From the NCBI RefSeq assembly GCF_902506065.1, contig NZ_LR732912.1, forward strand, positions 4,256,683 through 4,320,682: a DNA stretch of 64,000 bases. The letters run 5' to 3'. This DNA comes from Arthrobacter sp. 9V (GTDB taxonomy: Bacteria > Actinomycetota > Actinomycetes > Actinomycetales > Micrococcaceae). Positions 23,848-31,258 of this stretch are shown here, piece by piece (position 1 is the first letter of the stretch; every line of letters begins with the position of its first letter). A program made the translations under genes and the position numbers. The notes beneath the pieces were generated by a model. The model was not told the origin of the DNA, did not search any database, and worked only from the letters and a program-made list of their open reading frames with translations.

Positions 23848-25850
23848 CCCAGCTGATCACAACCCAATTGGTCACCCTCGACCAAAACCTGGGCGACTCC
23901 CCTGCCGACGTCATCCGCGTCCTGGCCGGCAAAGTTGCCGCCACCGGCCGTGCTTCCGAGGTGGAAGGGCTCTTCACCGACGCCTTCGCCCGCGAGCAGA
24001 AGACCGCAACCGGCGTCCCCGGCGGCATCGCCATTCCGCACTGCCGCTCCGCTGCAGTCCAGGAGCCTGCCTTGGCCATGGCGCGGTTGTCCCACAAGGT
24101 GGACTTTGGCGCCAAGGACGGTCCCGCTGACCTGATCTTCTTCATCGCAGCCCCGGACGGCGCAGATCAGGAGCACCTGAAGCTGCTCTCCAAGCTGGCC
24201 CGGTCCCTGATCAAAAAGGACTTCACGGCAGCGCTGCGTGCAGCAGCCACCGAGCAGGACATTGTGGACCTGGTGGACGGCGCGCTGGCGGACAAGCCCG
24301 CTGCAGCACATGCTGCTGAACCCGCCGCCCCAAGCCCGACGGCGGCTGCCGCACCAAAGCGCATTGTGGCCGTGACCGCTTGCCCAACGGGAATTGCCCA
24401 CACCTACATGGCTGCTGACTCACTTGTTGCTGCTGCCAAGGAAATGGGCGTTGACCTCCAGGTGGAGACCCAGGGTTCCTCCGGCGCCAAGCCGCTGGAC
24501 CCGGCAGTCATCGCAGCGGCGGATGCTGTGATCTTCGCAGTTGACGTGGATGTTCGTGGCAAGGAACGCTTTGCAGGCAAGCCGGTCATCAATGCGCCGG
24601 TCAAGCGTGGCATTGACGAGCCCACAAAGATGGTCCAGGAAGCACTCGCAGCTGCCGAAGACCCGCACTCACGCCGCGTTCCACACTCCGGCGCCGAAGA
24701 GCAGGCTGAACGCGCCGAGGATGAGAAGGGCGAGCACATCGGCCAGAAGCTGAAGCGTGCACTCCTCACGGGCGTGAGCTACATGATTCCGTTCGTCGCC
24801 GGTGGCGGGCTGCTGATTGCCCTTGGTTTCCTCCTTGGCGGGTACGACATCACTGAGGTTGCCGACAAGGTTGTGGTGGAGAACAACTTCGGCAACTTGC
24901 CCGAAGGCGGCCTGGCTATCTACCTCGGCGCGGTCTTGTTCAAGATCGGCGCCCTGTCCATGGGCTTCCTTGTTCCTGCGTTGGCCGGTTACATCGCCTA
25001 TGCCATCGCCGACCGGCCCGGTATCGCACCAGGCTTCGTTGCCGGTGCGGTATCAGGCTTCATGGGTGCAGGGTTCCTCGGCGGAATCGTGGGCGGTCTC
25101 CTGGCCGGCTACATCGCACACCTGATCGGGACCTGGCAGGTACCTCGCTGGCTCCGTGGCTTGATGCCTGTTGTCATCATCCCGTTGCTGGCCTCCATCG
25201 TCGCTTCCGGCCTCATGTTCCTGGTCCTCGGAGGTCCCATCGCCGGTCTCACCGTGGCTCTGAACAACTGGCTCACGGGTATGAGTGGCGCTTCAGCAGT
25301 GGTTCTCGGCATCATCCTCGGCCTCATGATGTGCTTCGACCTCGGGGGTCCGGTCAACAAGGTTGCTTACGCCTTCGCAGTGGCCGGCCTGAGCGCCGGC
25401 AGTGCTGACAACCAGGCACCGTGGCTGATCATGGGCACAGTGATGGCCGCGGGCATGGTTCCGCCGCTGGCCATGGCCCTTGCCACGGTCCTGAACAAGA
25501 AGCTCTTCACCCTCAATGAACGCGAGAACGGAAAGGCCGCCTGGCTGCTTGGCGCTTCCTTCATCTCCGAAGGTGCCATCCCCTTCGCCGCAACCGATCC
25601 CCTGCGAGTCATCCCGGCCAGCATGGTGGGCGGTGCACTGACCGGTGCGCTCTGCATGGCCACAGGAGTCACCTCACAGGCTCCGCACGGCGGGCTCTTC
25701 GTCTTCTTCGCCATTGGCAACCTGCCGATGTTTATCATCGCGATCGTGGCCGGAATGGTGGTCAGCGCGCTGGCTGTCATCGCCCTCAAGCGCTTTGCGG
25801 TCAAGAAGCCGGTAGAAGCGGAAGCCGCTCCGGCAACAGTCAGCGTCTAA
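23844..25850 (+). CDS. fruA: Fructose PTS transporter, fused EIIA-EIIB-EIIC
   Basis: A 668-residue IIABC fusion. EIIA is at about residues 1-145, with the phospho-His in GIAIPHCRS (His66). After a PA-rich linker, EIIB starts at RIVAVTACPTGIAHTYMAADSL with the phospho-Cys at residue 180. EIIC begins about residue 305 (GVSYMIPFVAGGGLLIALGFLLGG), with eight to ten helices and the GASFISEGAIPFAATDPLRVIPASMVGGALTGALCM substrate loop. It imports fructose and phosphorylates it at C1, taking phosphate from HPr, whose gene follows. GTG start. Confidence 0.95.
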   Translation: MTQLITTQLVTLDQNLGDSPADVIRVLAGKVAATGRASEVEGLFTDAFAREQKTATGVPGGIAIPHCRSAAVQEPALAMARLSHKVDFGAKDGPADLIFFIAAPDGADQEHLKLLSKLARSLIKKDFTAALRAAATEQDIVDLVDGALADKPAAAHAAEPAAPSPTAAAAPKRIVAVTACPTGIAHTYMAADSLVAAAKEMGVDLQVETQGSSGAKPLDPAVIAAADAVIFAVDVDVRGKERFAGKPVINAPVKRGIDEPTKMVQEALAAAEDPHSRRVPHSGAEEQAERAEDEKGEHIGQKLKRALLTGVSYMIPFVAGGGLLIALGFLLGGYDITEVADKVVVENNFGNLPEGGLAIYLGAVLFKIGALSMGFLVPALAGYIAYAIADRPGIAPGFVAGAVSGFMGAGFLGGIVGGLLAGYIAHLIGTWQVPRWLRGLMPVVIIPLLASIVASGLMFLVLGGPIAGLTVALNNWLTGMSGASAVVLGIILGLMMCFDLGGPVNKVAYAFAVAGLSAGSADNQAPWLIMGTVMAAGMVPPLAMALATVLNKKLFTLNERENGKAAWLLGASFISEGAIPFAATDPLRVIPASMVGGALTGALCMATGVTSQAPHGGLFVFFAIGNLPMFIIAIVAGMVVSALAVIALKRFAVKKPVEAEAAPATVSV

Positions 25851-25937
25851 CCATCCCCACGGTCCAGACTCCACACCGTCTAGACTTCCCACAAAGCCAC
25901 CTCCCATAACCGCCACCCTTCTCAAAAAGGAGCACCA

Positions 25938-26213
25938 ATGCCAGAACGTACAGCCACCATCGCCAGCCGCGTAGGCCTCCACGCCCGCCCGGCAGCCATT
26001 TTCGCCGAGGCAGCCGGAGACCTGGATATCGACGTCACCATTGCACGTCAGGGAGAACCTGCCGACGACGCCATGGACGCCGCCAGCATCCTGTCCCTCA
26101 TGAGCCTGGGCGCTTCCCACGGCGACGTTGTAGTGCTGCGCGCCGAGGGTGAAGGCGCAGACGCCGCACTGGACAGCCTGGTAAAGATCCTCGAAACGGA
26201 CCACGACGCCTAA
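25938..26213 (+). CDS. ptsH: Phosphocarrier protein HPr
   Basis: A 91-residue HPr. The active-site histidine is His15 in SRVGLHARPAAIFAEAA. The regulatory serine region is DAASILSLMSLGASHGDVV (Ser50, matching Ser46 of Firmicute HPr; whether an HPr kinase exists in this organism is unknown). AAAAAGGAG precedes the ATG. It relays phosphate from EI to fruA, 87 bp upstream, and a terminator follows. EI itself is not in the window. Confidence 0.95.
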   Translation: MPERTATIASRVGLHARPAAIFAEAAGDLDIDVTIARQGEPADDAMDAASILSLMSLGASHGDVVVLRAEGEGADAALDSLVKILETDHDA

Positions 26214-26258
26214 GCGGTCATCACTGCCGGCCCCAACACGAGCCGGTGGCAACAAAAA

Positions 26259-26301
26259 GGGCCTGGCGAGCACCGGATAACGGTGCTCGCCAGGCCCTTT
26301 T
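26259..26301 (+). terminator. Rho-independent terminator after ptsH
   Basis: A perfect 17-bp stem (26259-26275 with 26281-26297), a GATAA loop and a TTTT tail. The stretch of A residues before it makes it work for the opposing topoisomerase gene as well. Confidence 0.93.
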
Positions 26302-26334
26302 GTTGTTCTCTCCCGTTCGGTTTTCCCTCTCCCG

Positions 26335-27291
26335 CTAGGGGTTCCCGCCGTTCAGGAAGGCGGCAACGGAAGCCTCAGTGGGTTTCACTTCCTTGAGCTT
26401 GTCCGCGAGGTAGGCCTCAATGATCCTCGGATCAACGTAGGAAGACCGGGCCACGGACGGGGTGTTGCCCAGCAGCTCCGAAGCTTCTTTGATGGCCAGT
26501 ACTATCGCTTGGCGCGGAGTCCCTTTGTGACCTGATTTGATCAGGTAAAGAGCCGCCGCCGCGGTGCCCTTCCACGTCCGGAAGTCTTTGGATGTGTAAG
26601 CCTCCCCGGCTATGCCGCGCAAGCATTCATTGATCATGGGCCCGTCCACGGAAACCCACGTCCCGTTGCTCTGGTAGGCAAGCAACCGTTCTTTGCCGGG
26701 CCTCTGGGCCAAGGGTTCCAGGAAGGCTGCGAGTCCGGGGTCGTGGATGGAGGTGTCCCACAGCTGGCCGCTCTTGCCTGGGAACTTCAGGAAAACGTCC
26801 TGCCCTACAACCCGTGCATGGCGGCACCTGAGCGTGGTGAGACCATAGGATCCGTTCTGCTTCATGTAGACCTCGGAGCCAACACGCAGGGCGCCAAGGT
26901 CCATGAGCCGTACTGCAGCAGCAAGGGTCTGCTGCCGGGGGTCATCCGTGTTCTGCAAGTGGACGGTGACGTTGCGTCGAATGGCAGGCAGGACCATGCC
27001 CAGTTTGGCTGCCCGAAGGAACTTCTCGGTGTCCTTCCGTTCGCGCCACCGCGGATGGTAGATGTACTGGCTGCGCCCGGCCCCATCGACGCCTGTGGCC
27101 AGGATATGCCCGTGCTCGTAGGGGCTGATCCACACATCGGTCCACGCAGGCGGGATCGCCAGCGCGTTGATGCGCTGGCGATCCTCTTTGCTGACCAGTG
27201 TGCCGTCCGGATGCCGGTAGCTGAACCCTTTCCCTACCTTGCGCCGGACGATGCCGGGCTTGGACAGGTCACTGCGCTTAAGCCTGGGCAC
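26335..27291 (-). CDS. DNA topoisomerase IB (poxvirus/eukaryote type)
   Basis: A 318-residue type IB topoisomerase. The N-terminal cap has GFSYRHPDGTLVSKEDRQRINALAIPPAWTDVWISP. The catalytic domain carries the Arg/Lys/Arg/His set in LRVGSEVYMKQNGSYGLTTLRCRHARV, KDFRTWKGTAAAALYLI (Lys/Arg region), and the active-site tyrosine in VARSSYVDPRIIEAYL (Tyr285). It relaxes supercoils through a 3'-phosphotyrosyl link without ATP. Bacterial members are scattered and often found near DNA repair or stress genes, as here with dps, ku and ligD. Confidence 0.93.
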   Translation of the reverse strand: MPRLKRSDLSKPGIVRRKVGKGFSYRHPDGTLVSKEDRQRINALAIPPAWTDVWISPYEHGHILATGVDGAGRSQYIYHPRWRERKDTEKFLRAAKLGMVLPAIRRNVTVHLQNTDDPRQQTLAAAVRLMDLGALRVGSEVYMKQNGSYGLTTLRCRHARVVGQDVFLKFPGKSGQLWDTSIHDPGLAAFLEPLAQRPGKERLLAYQSNGTWVSVDGPMINECLRGIAGEAYTSKDFRTWKGTAAAALYLIKSGHKGTPRQAIVLAIKEASELLGNTPSVARSSYVDPRIIEAYLADKLKEVKPTEASVAAFLNGGNP

Positions 27292-27332
27292 GGTTCTTCC
27301 GCCCTATCCGTGATCCACCGGTCCGGTAAGTG

Positions 27333-27812
27333 CTAGGCCTCGTCCGGATCCGTAACGGCGGCACCGGCATTCATGATTTCAGCGTTGATCATCCAGACGA
27401 GCTGCTCAAGGCGGGAGATGAACGCGTGAAGCAGGTCCGCCGTCGTGGGGTCTTCCTCGTCCACTTCGTCATGGACGTCGCGCATGGTCTGCACAGCACG
27501 CTCCACACGGTCAGTGACCAACTTGACGGCGTTCTTGGTGTTGACCAGGCCGGCCGGGAATTCTTCCAAGCGCGTGCCCTTGGCGATGGTGGCGCTGCGG
27601 CCGTCGGGCAGGGCGTGGAGGGCGCGCATGCGCTCGGCGGTATCGTCAGCGAACTGGCGGGTGGCGAGGACAAGTTCGTCCAGCTGGAGGTGAAGATCGC
27701 GGAAGTTCGGCCCCACGATGTTCCAGTGCGCCTGCTTTCCCTGGAGCTGTAGCTCAATAAGGTCTGTCAGGACGATCTGAAGGTTGTCTGCAAGCTGCTG
27801 TGACGCTTTCAT
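27333..27812 (-). CDS. dps: Dps family DNA-protecting ferritin-like protein
   Basis: A 159-residue four-helix protein. The ferroxidase signature is KQAHWNIVGPNFRDLHLQLDELVLATRQFADDTAERM, where His and Asp/Glu from adjacent subunits bind iron. The acidic stretch DVHDEVDEEDPTTADLLHAFI follows. Dps forms a dodecamer that stores iron and shields DNA against peroxide. AGAGGAA lies at the right distance before ATG 27812. An upstream CATAAGGATGCTTAG element is shared with the DUF4383 gene. Confidence 0.92.
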   Translation of the reverse strand: MKASQQLADNLQIVLTDLIELQLQGKQAHWNIVGPNFRDLHLQLDELVLATRQFADDTAERMRALHALPDGRSATIAKGTRLEEFPAGLVNTKNAVKLVTDRVERAVQTMRDVHDEVDEEDPTTADLLHAFISRLEQLVWMINAEIMNAGAAVTDPDEA

Positions 27813-28119
27813 GTGTTCCTCTCATGGACGTTCATGTGAGCCAAAAACGCGCCGCAAAACCTCTGCGGCAACTGCCCAATCATCAAGTGACGACTGCAAT
27901 AAGCCTTTCATAAGGATGCTTAGTAGTACAATGAGGAGTGTTACTGTTCACAGCTGGCGAACTTCTCCTCAAGGCGAAGGCCGGTATGTGATACACGAAA
28001 AGGCACTTTGAGGCCGTGGAACGCCTCCAAGTACCGGCATAACTAAATTGAAGTAGCTCGGAATGCATAGTCGGGAATCGCGATTCATCAAAGATTCCCC
28101 GGAAAGGAATGTGCTGACC
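27813..28119. promoter_or_regulatory. 307-bp dps upstream region with the shared CATAAGGAT element
   Basis: No gene is convincing here. The stretch holds the dps promoter region, with CATAAGGATGCTTAG (27909-27923), 97 bp upstream of the dps ATG, and the leader of the small membrane protein gene at 28120, with GGAAAGGA at 28101-28108. Confidence 0.5.
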
Positions 28120-28290
28120 ATGAATACGCTTCTGATCATTGCTGGTGTAGTAGCAATTGTTCTCCTCCTTGTGGGCGGCTTCTCGCAGGCCCTTAACTGG
28201 TTGCTGTGGGTAGGCGTCATCCTCCTCGTCATCGCAGCCATTGGCTGGCTGCTGAGCTTCATGTCCGGTCGCAGGGGACATACGGTATAA
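28120..28290 (+). CDS. Small two-helix membrane protein
   Basis: A 56-residue hydrophobic protein: LLIIAGVVAIVLLLVGGFSQ, then WLLWVGVILLVIAAIGWLLSFM, then the basic end SGRRGHTV. Short proteins of this kind are common in Arthrobacter-like genomes and are thought to be stress-induced membrane proteins. ATG 28120 is chosen over 28063 because a ribosome site (GGAAAGG) lies 12 bases before it. Confidence 0.7.
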   Translation: MNTLLIIAGVVAIVLLLVGGFSQALNWLLWVGVILLVIAAIGWLLSFMSGRRGHTV

Positions 28291-28350
28291 ATCCGCAAGA
28301 GTTACCCGCCCGGACTTATCCGGCCAAGCCGTAAGCACTTACAGATCGTG

Positions 28351-28391
28351 AGGGCTGTTCCCACCGCTGAAAGTGCGGCGGGAGCAGCCCT
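28351..28391. terminator. Hairpin between convergent small genes, probable terminator
   Basis: AGGGCTG(T/C)TCCC(A/G)CCGC arms of 17 bp with two mismatches close a seven-base loop between the ends of the small membrane protein gene and the minus-strand gene at 28397. No strong T tract on either side. Confidence 0.6.
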
Positions 28392-28396
28392 CCGCA

Positions 28397-28618
28397 TCAT
28401 CCTCCGTTGGAGCCGTCACCGGTTGTCGCGGGAGGTGGGGCCGCATCCGGATCCTGCGGTGTGGGAAACTCCTCACCGGGGGCGTCAGGGGGACCTTGGG
28501 CAGGCCGTTCCGGCGTTTCGCGTTCATCACCTTGACCAGGCATTTCCTGCTCAGGGGTGGGGGTGCCGTAGCCGCCGGGTTCGCTCCCCGGGTCTACGCG
28601 GTGTTCGTCCTGGCTCAT
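28397..28618 (-). CDS. Small acidic, disordered hypothetical protein
   Basis: A 73-residue protein (MSQDEHRVDPGSEPGGYGT...), rich in Pro, Glu, Asp and Gly and lacking hydrophobic segments, so probably unstructured. GGAG is present seven or eight bases before ATG 28618, and the longer frame to 28732 lacks one. The function is unknown; its place among dps, ku and related stress genes suggests a desiccation or stress role, by inference only. Confidence 0.55.
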   Translation of the reverse strand: MSQDEHRVDPGSEPGGYGTPTPEQEMPGQGDERETPERPAQGPPDAPGEEFPTPQDPDAAPPPATTGDGSNGG

Positions 28619-28747
28619 TGCTTCCTCCTTGGAAATCCGGTGAGGCCCCGATAGAAAAGATCGAGGAATGCTGACAGTTCGACCGTAGTCCCGCGAATGG
28701 TCACCGTCCATCACATTCGTCCACCAAACCACCCTGGAGGTGCACAG

Positions 28748-29272
28748 ATGATAGAGCCGGAGCAGGCTCCCAGGATCGGCAGGAACGAGTCCATCGAGGA
28801 GCGCATGGACCGTAACTGGATGGAGTTGATCCAGGAATTAAGGGTGCTCCAAACCGGCGTCCAGATTCTGGGCGGTTTCCTGCTGACTCTGCCGTTCCAG
28901 GGACGTTTTGAACAGTTGGACGACTGGCAGCGGAGCCTCTACCTCGTCAACGTGATGGTGGCGGCACTGACCACTGTCCTGATAGTGCTCCCCGTCAGCG
29001 TTCATCGCCGCTTGTTCCGCCGGGGCCTCAAGGCAACACTGGTGTCCAGCGCCGATGTGGTCACCAAGTGGGCGCTGGGCGGGGTAGCACTCCTGATCGT
29101 GGGCTCGGCCACCTTGGTGTTCGACTTCACGGCCGGGCGGACCGCAGGGCTGGTTGCCGGCGGATTCATCATCCTGGTGCTCTTGCTCCTGGTGGTGGGC
29201 ACGCCGCTATGGCTGCACCGCCGAGCCGTCCGGAACGGCAACGGCAACGGTGGAGCTGCAAGGGAGGTGTGA
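28748..29272 (+). CDS. DUF6328-type membrane protein
   Basis: A 174-residue protein. A polar N-terminus with ERMDRNWMELIQELRVLQTGVQILGGFLLTLPFQGRF leads to four hydrophobic segments (about residues 36-55, 67-87, 108-128, 135-158) and a basic C-terminus. The RNW-ELIQELRVLQTGVQIL---LPFQ pattern matches a widely distributed actinobacterial membrane family of unknown function. It is upstream of the DUF6766-type gene by six bases, so the two are co-transcribed. Confidence 0.8.
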   Translation: MIEPEQAPRIGRNESIEERMDRNWMELIQELRVLQTGVQILGGFLLTLPFQGRFEQLDDWQRSLYLVNVMVAALTTVLIVLPVSVHRRLFRRGLKATLVSSADVVTKWALGGVALLIVGSATLVFDFTAGRTAGLVAGGFIILVLLLLVVGTPLWLHRRAVRNGNGNGGAAREV

Positions 29273-29278
29273 ACAGAC

Positions 29279-29986
29279 ATGCTGCGACCTGTTCAACATC
29301 AACACACGCCTGGCAAGGACAAGAAGCGCAACTGGGTGAAGGACCATGGCCTGTTGCTGGTTAACGCGGGCCTCTTTGTGGTCTTCCTCGGCGGAATGAT
29401 CCTTTCAGGAGCTGCCAGTTACAGCGAGGAACAACAGGCTCACGGACAGCCGGCCACCAGCATTTCCGAGTTCCTGACCTCAGGCAATTTCTGGGAAGCG
29501 GTCTTTGAGAACTGGGAGTCGGAGTTCCTTCAGATGGCCATGTATGTGGTCCTGACGATTTTCCTGTTCCAACGAGGATCATCAGAGTCAAAGCCTGTAG
29601 ACAAGGACGCTCCACAGGACCAAGACCCCAGGGATGCCAAAAAGTCAGCCAAAACCCCATGGCCAGTGCGGCGCGGCGGCTGGGTCTTGAAGGTCTACGA
29701 ACACTCGCTCTCCGGTCTCTTGGGGTTGCTCTTCCTGCTCTCCTTCACCCTGCACGCGTTCGGCGGAACGGCAGCCTATAACGAGGAACAACTCAGCCAT
29801 GGGCTTCCGGAGATCTCCACGTGGCAATATATGGGATCCAGCCAGTTCTGGTTCGAATCCTTCCAGAACTGGCAAAGCGAGTTCCTTGCCGTGGCGGTCT
29901 TGGTAGGCGCTTCCGTATACCTCCGCGAACGTGCTTCACCGGAATCCAAACCTGTTGCCGAACCGCATTACGAAACCGGCGCCTAG
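29279..29986 (+). CDS. DUF6766-type membrane protein with internal duplication
   Basis: A 235-residue protein with four membrane helices in two homologous halves. Each half has a helix followed by a GAASYSEEQQAHGQP or GTAAYNEEQLSHGLP motif and then an FW-----NW-SEFL motif (FWEAVFENWESEFLQMA, FWFESFQNWQSEFLAVA) leading into another helix. The family is of unknown function. The segment between halves is basic and cytoplasmic in the simplest model. Confidence 0.82.
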   Translation: MLRPVQHQHTPGKDKKRNWVKDHGLLLVNAGLFVVFLGGMILSGAASYSEEQQAHGQPATSISEFLTSGNFWEAVFENWESEFLQMAMYVVLTIFLFQRGSSESKPVDKDAPQDQDPRDAKKSAKTPWPVRRGGWVLKVYEHSLSGLLGLLFLLSFTLHAFGGTAAYNEEQLSHGLPEISTWQYMGSSQFWFESFQNWQSEFLAVAVLVGASVYLRERASPESKPVAEPHYETGA

Positions 29987-30002
29987 AGAAAGGAAACTCA
30001 TC

Positions 30003-30269
30003 ATGCCTGGAAAGAAGAATTCCAGTTTGAAGGACCCCAAGCTCTATGAGGACCTTCGCGAGGATGGCGCGTCCAAGGAGAAGGCAGCACGCATCTCCAA
30101 CGCCGCCGCAGCCAAAGGCCGCAAGGAAGTGGGCAGCAAGGGCGGAAAGTCCGGCGACTATGAAGACTGGACAGTGGACAAATTGAAATCACGCGCTAAA
30201 GAACTTGGCCTCAGCGGCTATTCGGATAAGAAGAAATCCGAGCTTATTTCCATGCTGCGTGACCACTAG
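30003..30269 (+). CDS. Small Rho-N/SAP-like basic protein
   Basis: An 88-residue basic protein. The first half (SLKDPKLYEDLREDGASKEKAARISNAAAAKGRKEVGSKGGKSGDYEDWT) is typical of a plasmid- and chromosome-encoded stress family, and the second (VDKLKSRAKELGLSGYSDKKKSELISMLRDH) is a Rho-N/SAP-type nucleic-acid-binding motif. Probably binds DNA or RNA. A ribosome site AGAAAGGA precedes ATG 30003 and a terminator follows. Its place next to ku suggests a role in DNA protection, by inference. Confidence 0.78.
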   Translation: MPGKKNSSLKDPKLYEDLREDGASKEKAARISNAAAAKGRKEVGSKGGKSGDYEDWTVDKLKSRAKELGLSGYSDKKKSELISMLRDH

Positions 30270-30283
30270 CAACCAAAAAAGAC

Positions 30284-30324
30284 AAGAAAGCAGCGGCCGC
30301 TGAGACGGCGGCCGCTGCTTTCTT
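30284..30324 (+). terminator. Bidirectional rho-independent terminator
   Basis: AAGAAAGCAGCGGCCGC (30284-30300) pairs fully with GCGGCCGCTGCTTTCTT (30308-30324) around a seven-base loop. It lies between the convergent ends of the basic protein gene and ku. Confidence 0.9.
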
Positions 30325-30353
30325 GAATTTCACTGGTGGATTACGACGCCGGT

Positions 30354-31220
30354 TCAGGCCTTTTTCTTGGCCCGCGCCTTTGGTTTGGCGGCAGTTTTGC
30401 TGGCGGCAGCAGCGTCGTCGTCCGCTTTTTCCTTGCCGCGTTTCTTGTCCAGGCTGCGCTTGAGCGCTTCCATGAGGTCGATGACGTCGCCGCCCTCCCC
30501 CTCGCCTTCCGTGGCACCGAAAGTAGCCTCGGTATCCAGGGCCTCGCCCTTTTCCAGCTTTGCCTCAATCAATGTTCGGAGCTGCGCTTGATAATCATCG
30601 GTGTATTCGTCGGGGTCAAAGTCGTGCGCCATGGACTCCACCAGTGCCGAGGACATTTCAAGTTCCTTGTCCGAGATTTTGATATCCGTTTCCAGCGACG
30701 GGAACTTTGCTTCGCGCACCTCATCACCCCACAGGAGTGCTTGCAGCAACAACACATCCCCGCGCACTCGCAGCGCACCCAAACGGGTCTTCTGCCGCAG
30801 CGCGTACTGGACAATGGCAATCCTGTCCGTGTCCTCCAAAGTCTGCCTCAGGAGCATGTAGGCCTTGGGCGATTTGGAGTCCGGCTCCAGGAAATAGCTG
30901 CGCTCATACATGATGGGATCCAGTTGCTCGGCGGGGATAAACTCCACCACCTCAATTTCCCGGCTGTTCTCCTCCGGCAAGGACTTCAATTCCGCCGAAG
31001 TCAAGACAACAGTGCGGCCCTCTTCCTCGTAGGCCTTATCAATGTCCTCATACGCCACAACTTCGCCGCAAATTTCGCATTTCCGCTGGTATCGAATGCG
31101 CCCGCCGTCCTTATTGTGGACTTGGTGCAGGCCAATATCGTGATCCTCCGTGGCACTGTAGAGCTTCACTGGTACGTTGACCAGACCGAACGCGATAGAT
31201 CCCTTCCATATGGCCCTCAT
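30354..31220 (-). CDS. ku: Ku homodimer subunit (bacterial NHEJ)
   Basis: A 288-residue Ku protein from ATG 31220. It begins MRAIWKGSIAFGLVNVPVKLYSATEDHDI, the signature start, then RIRYQRKCEICGEVVAYEDIDKAYE, LDPIMYERSYFLEPD, and GVLRVRGD-type core (LGALRVRGDVLLLQALLW). After the beta-barrel core comes an acidic stretch and a lysine/alanine-rich tail (KPKARAKKKA) that binds DNA and LigD. It is divergent from ligD with a 38-bp gap, so the two repair genes share one control region. Confidence 0.95.
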   Translation of the reverse strand: MRAIWKGSIAFGLVNVPVKLYSATEDHDIGLHQVHNKDGGRIRYQRKCEICGEVVAYEDIDKAYEEEGRTVVLTSAELKSLPEENSREIEVVEFIPAEQLDPIMYERSYFLEPDSKSPKAYMLLRQTLEDTDRIAIVQYALRQKTRLGALRVRGDVLLLQALLWGDEVREAKFPSLETDIKISDKELEMSSALVESMAHDFDPDEYTDDYQAQLRTLIEAKLEKGEALDTEATFGATEGEGEGGDVIDLMEALKRSLDKKRGKEKADDDAAAASKTAAKPKARAKKKA

Positions 31221-31258
31221 GCACCCAGTCAACAGCACAACACAGCAGAGGAGAAGAG

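Noticed and set aside
28331..28342. GTAAGCACTTAC, a LacI-operator-like palindrome
   Set aside because: It lies between convergent gene ends, not at a promoter, and no LacI gene is near.
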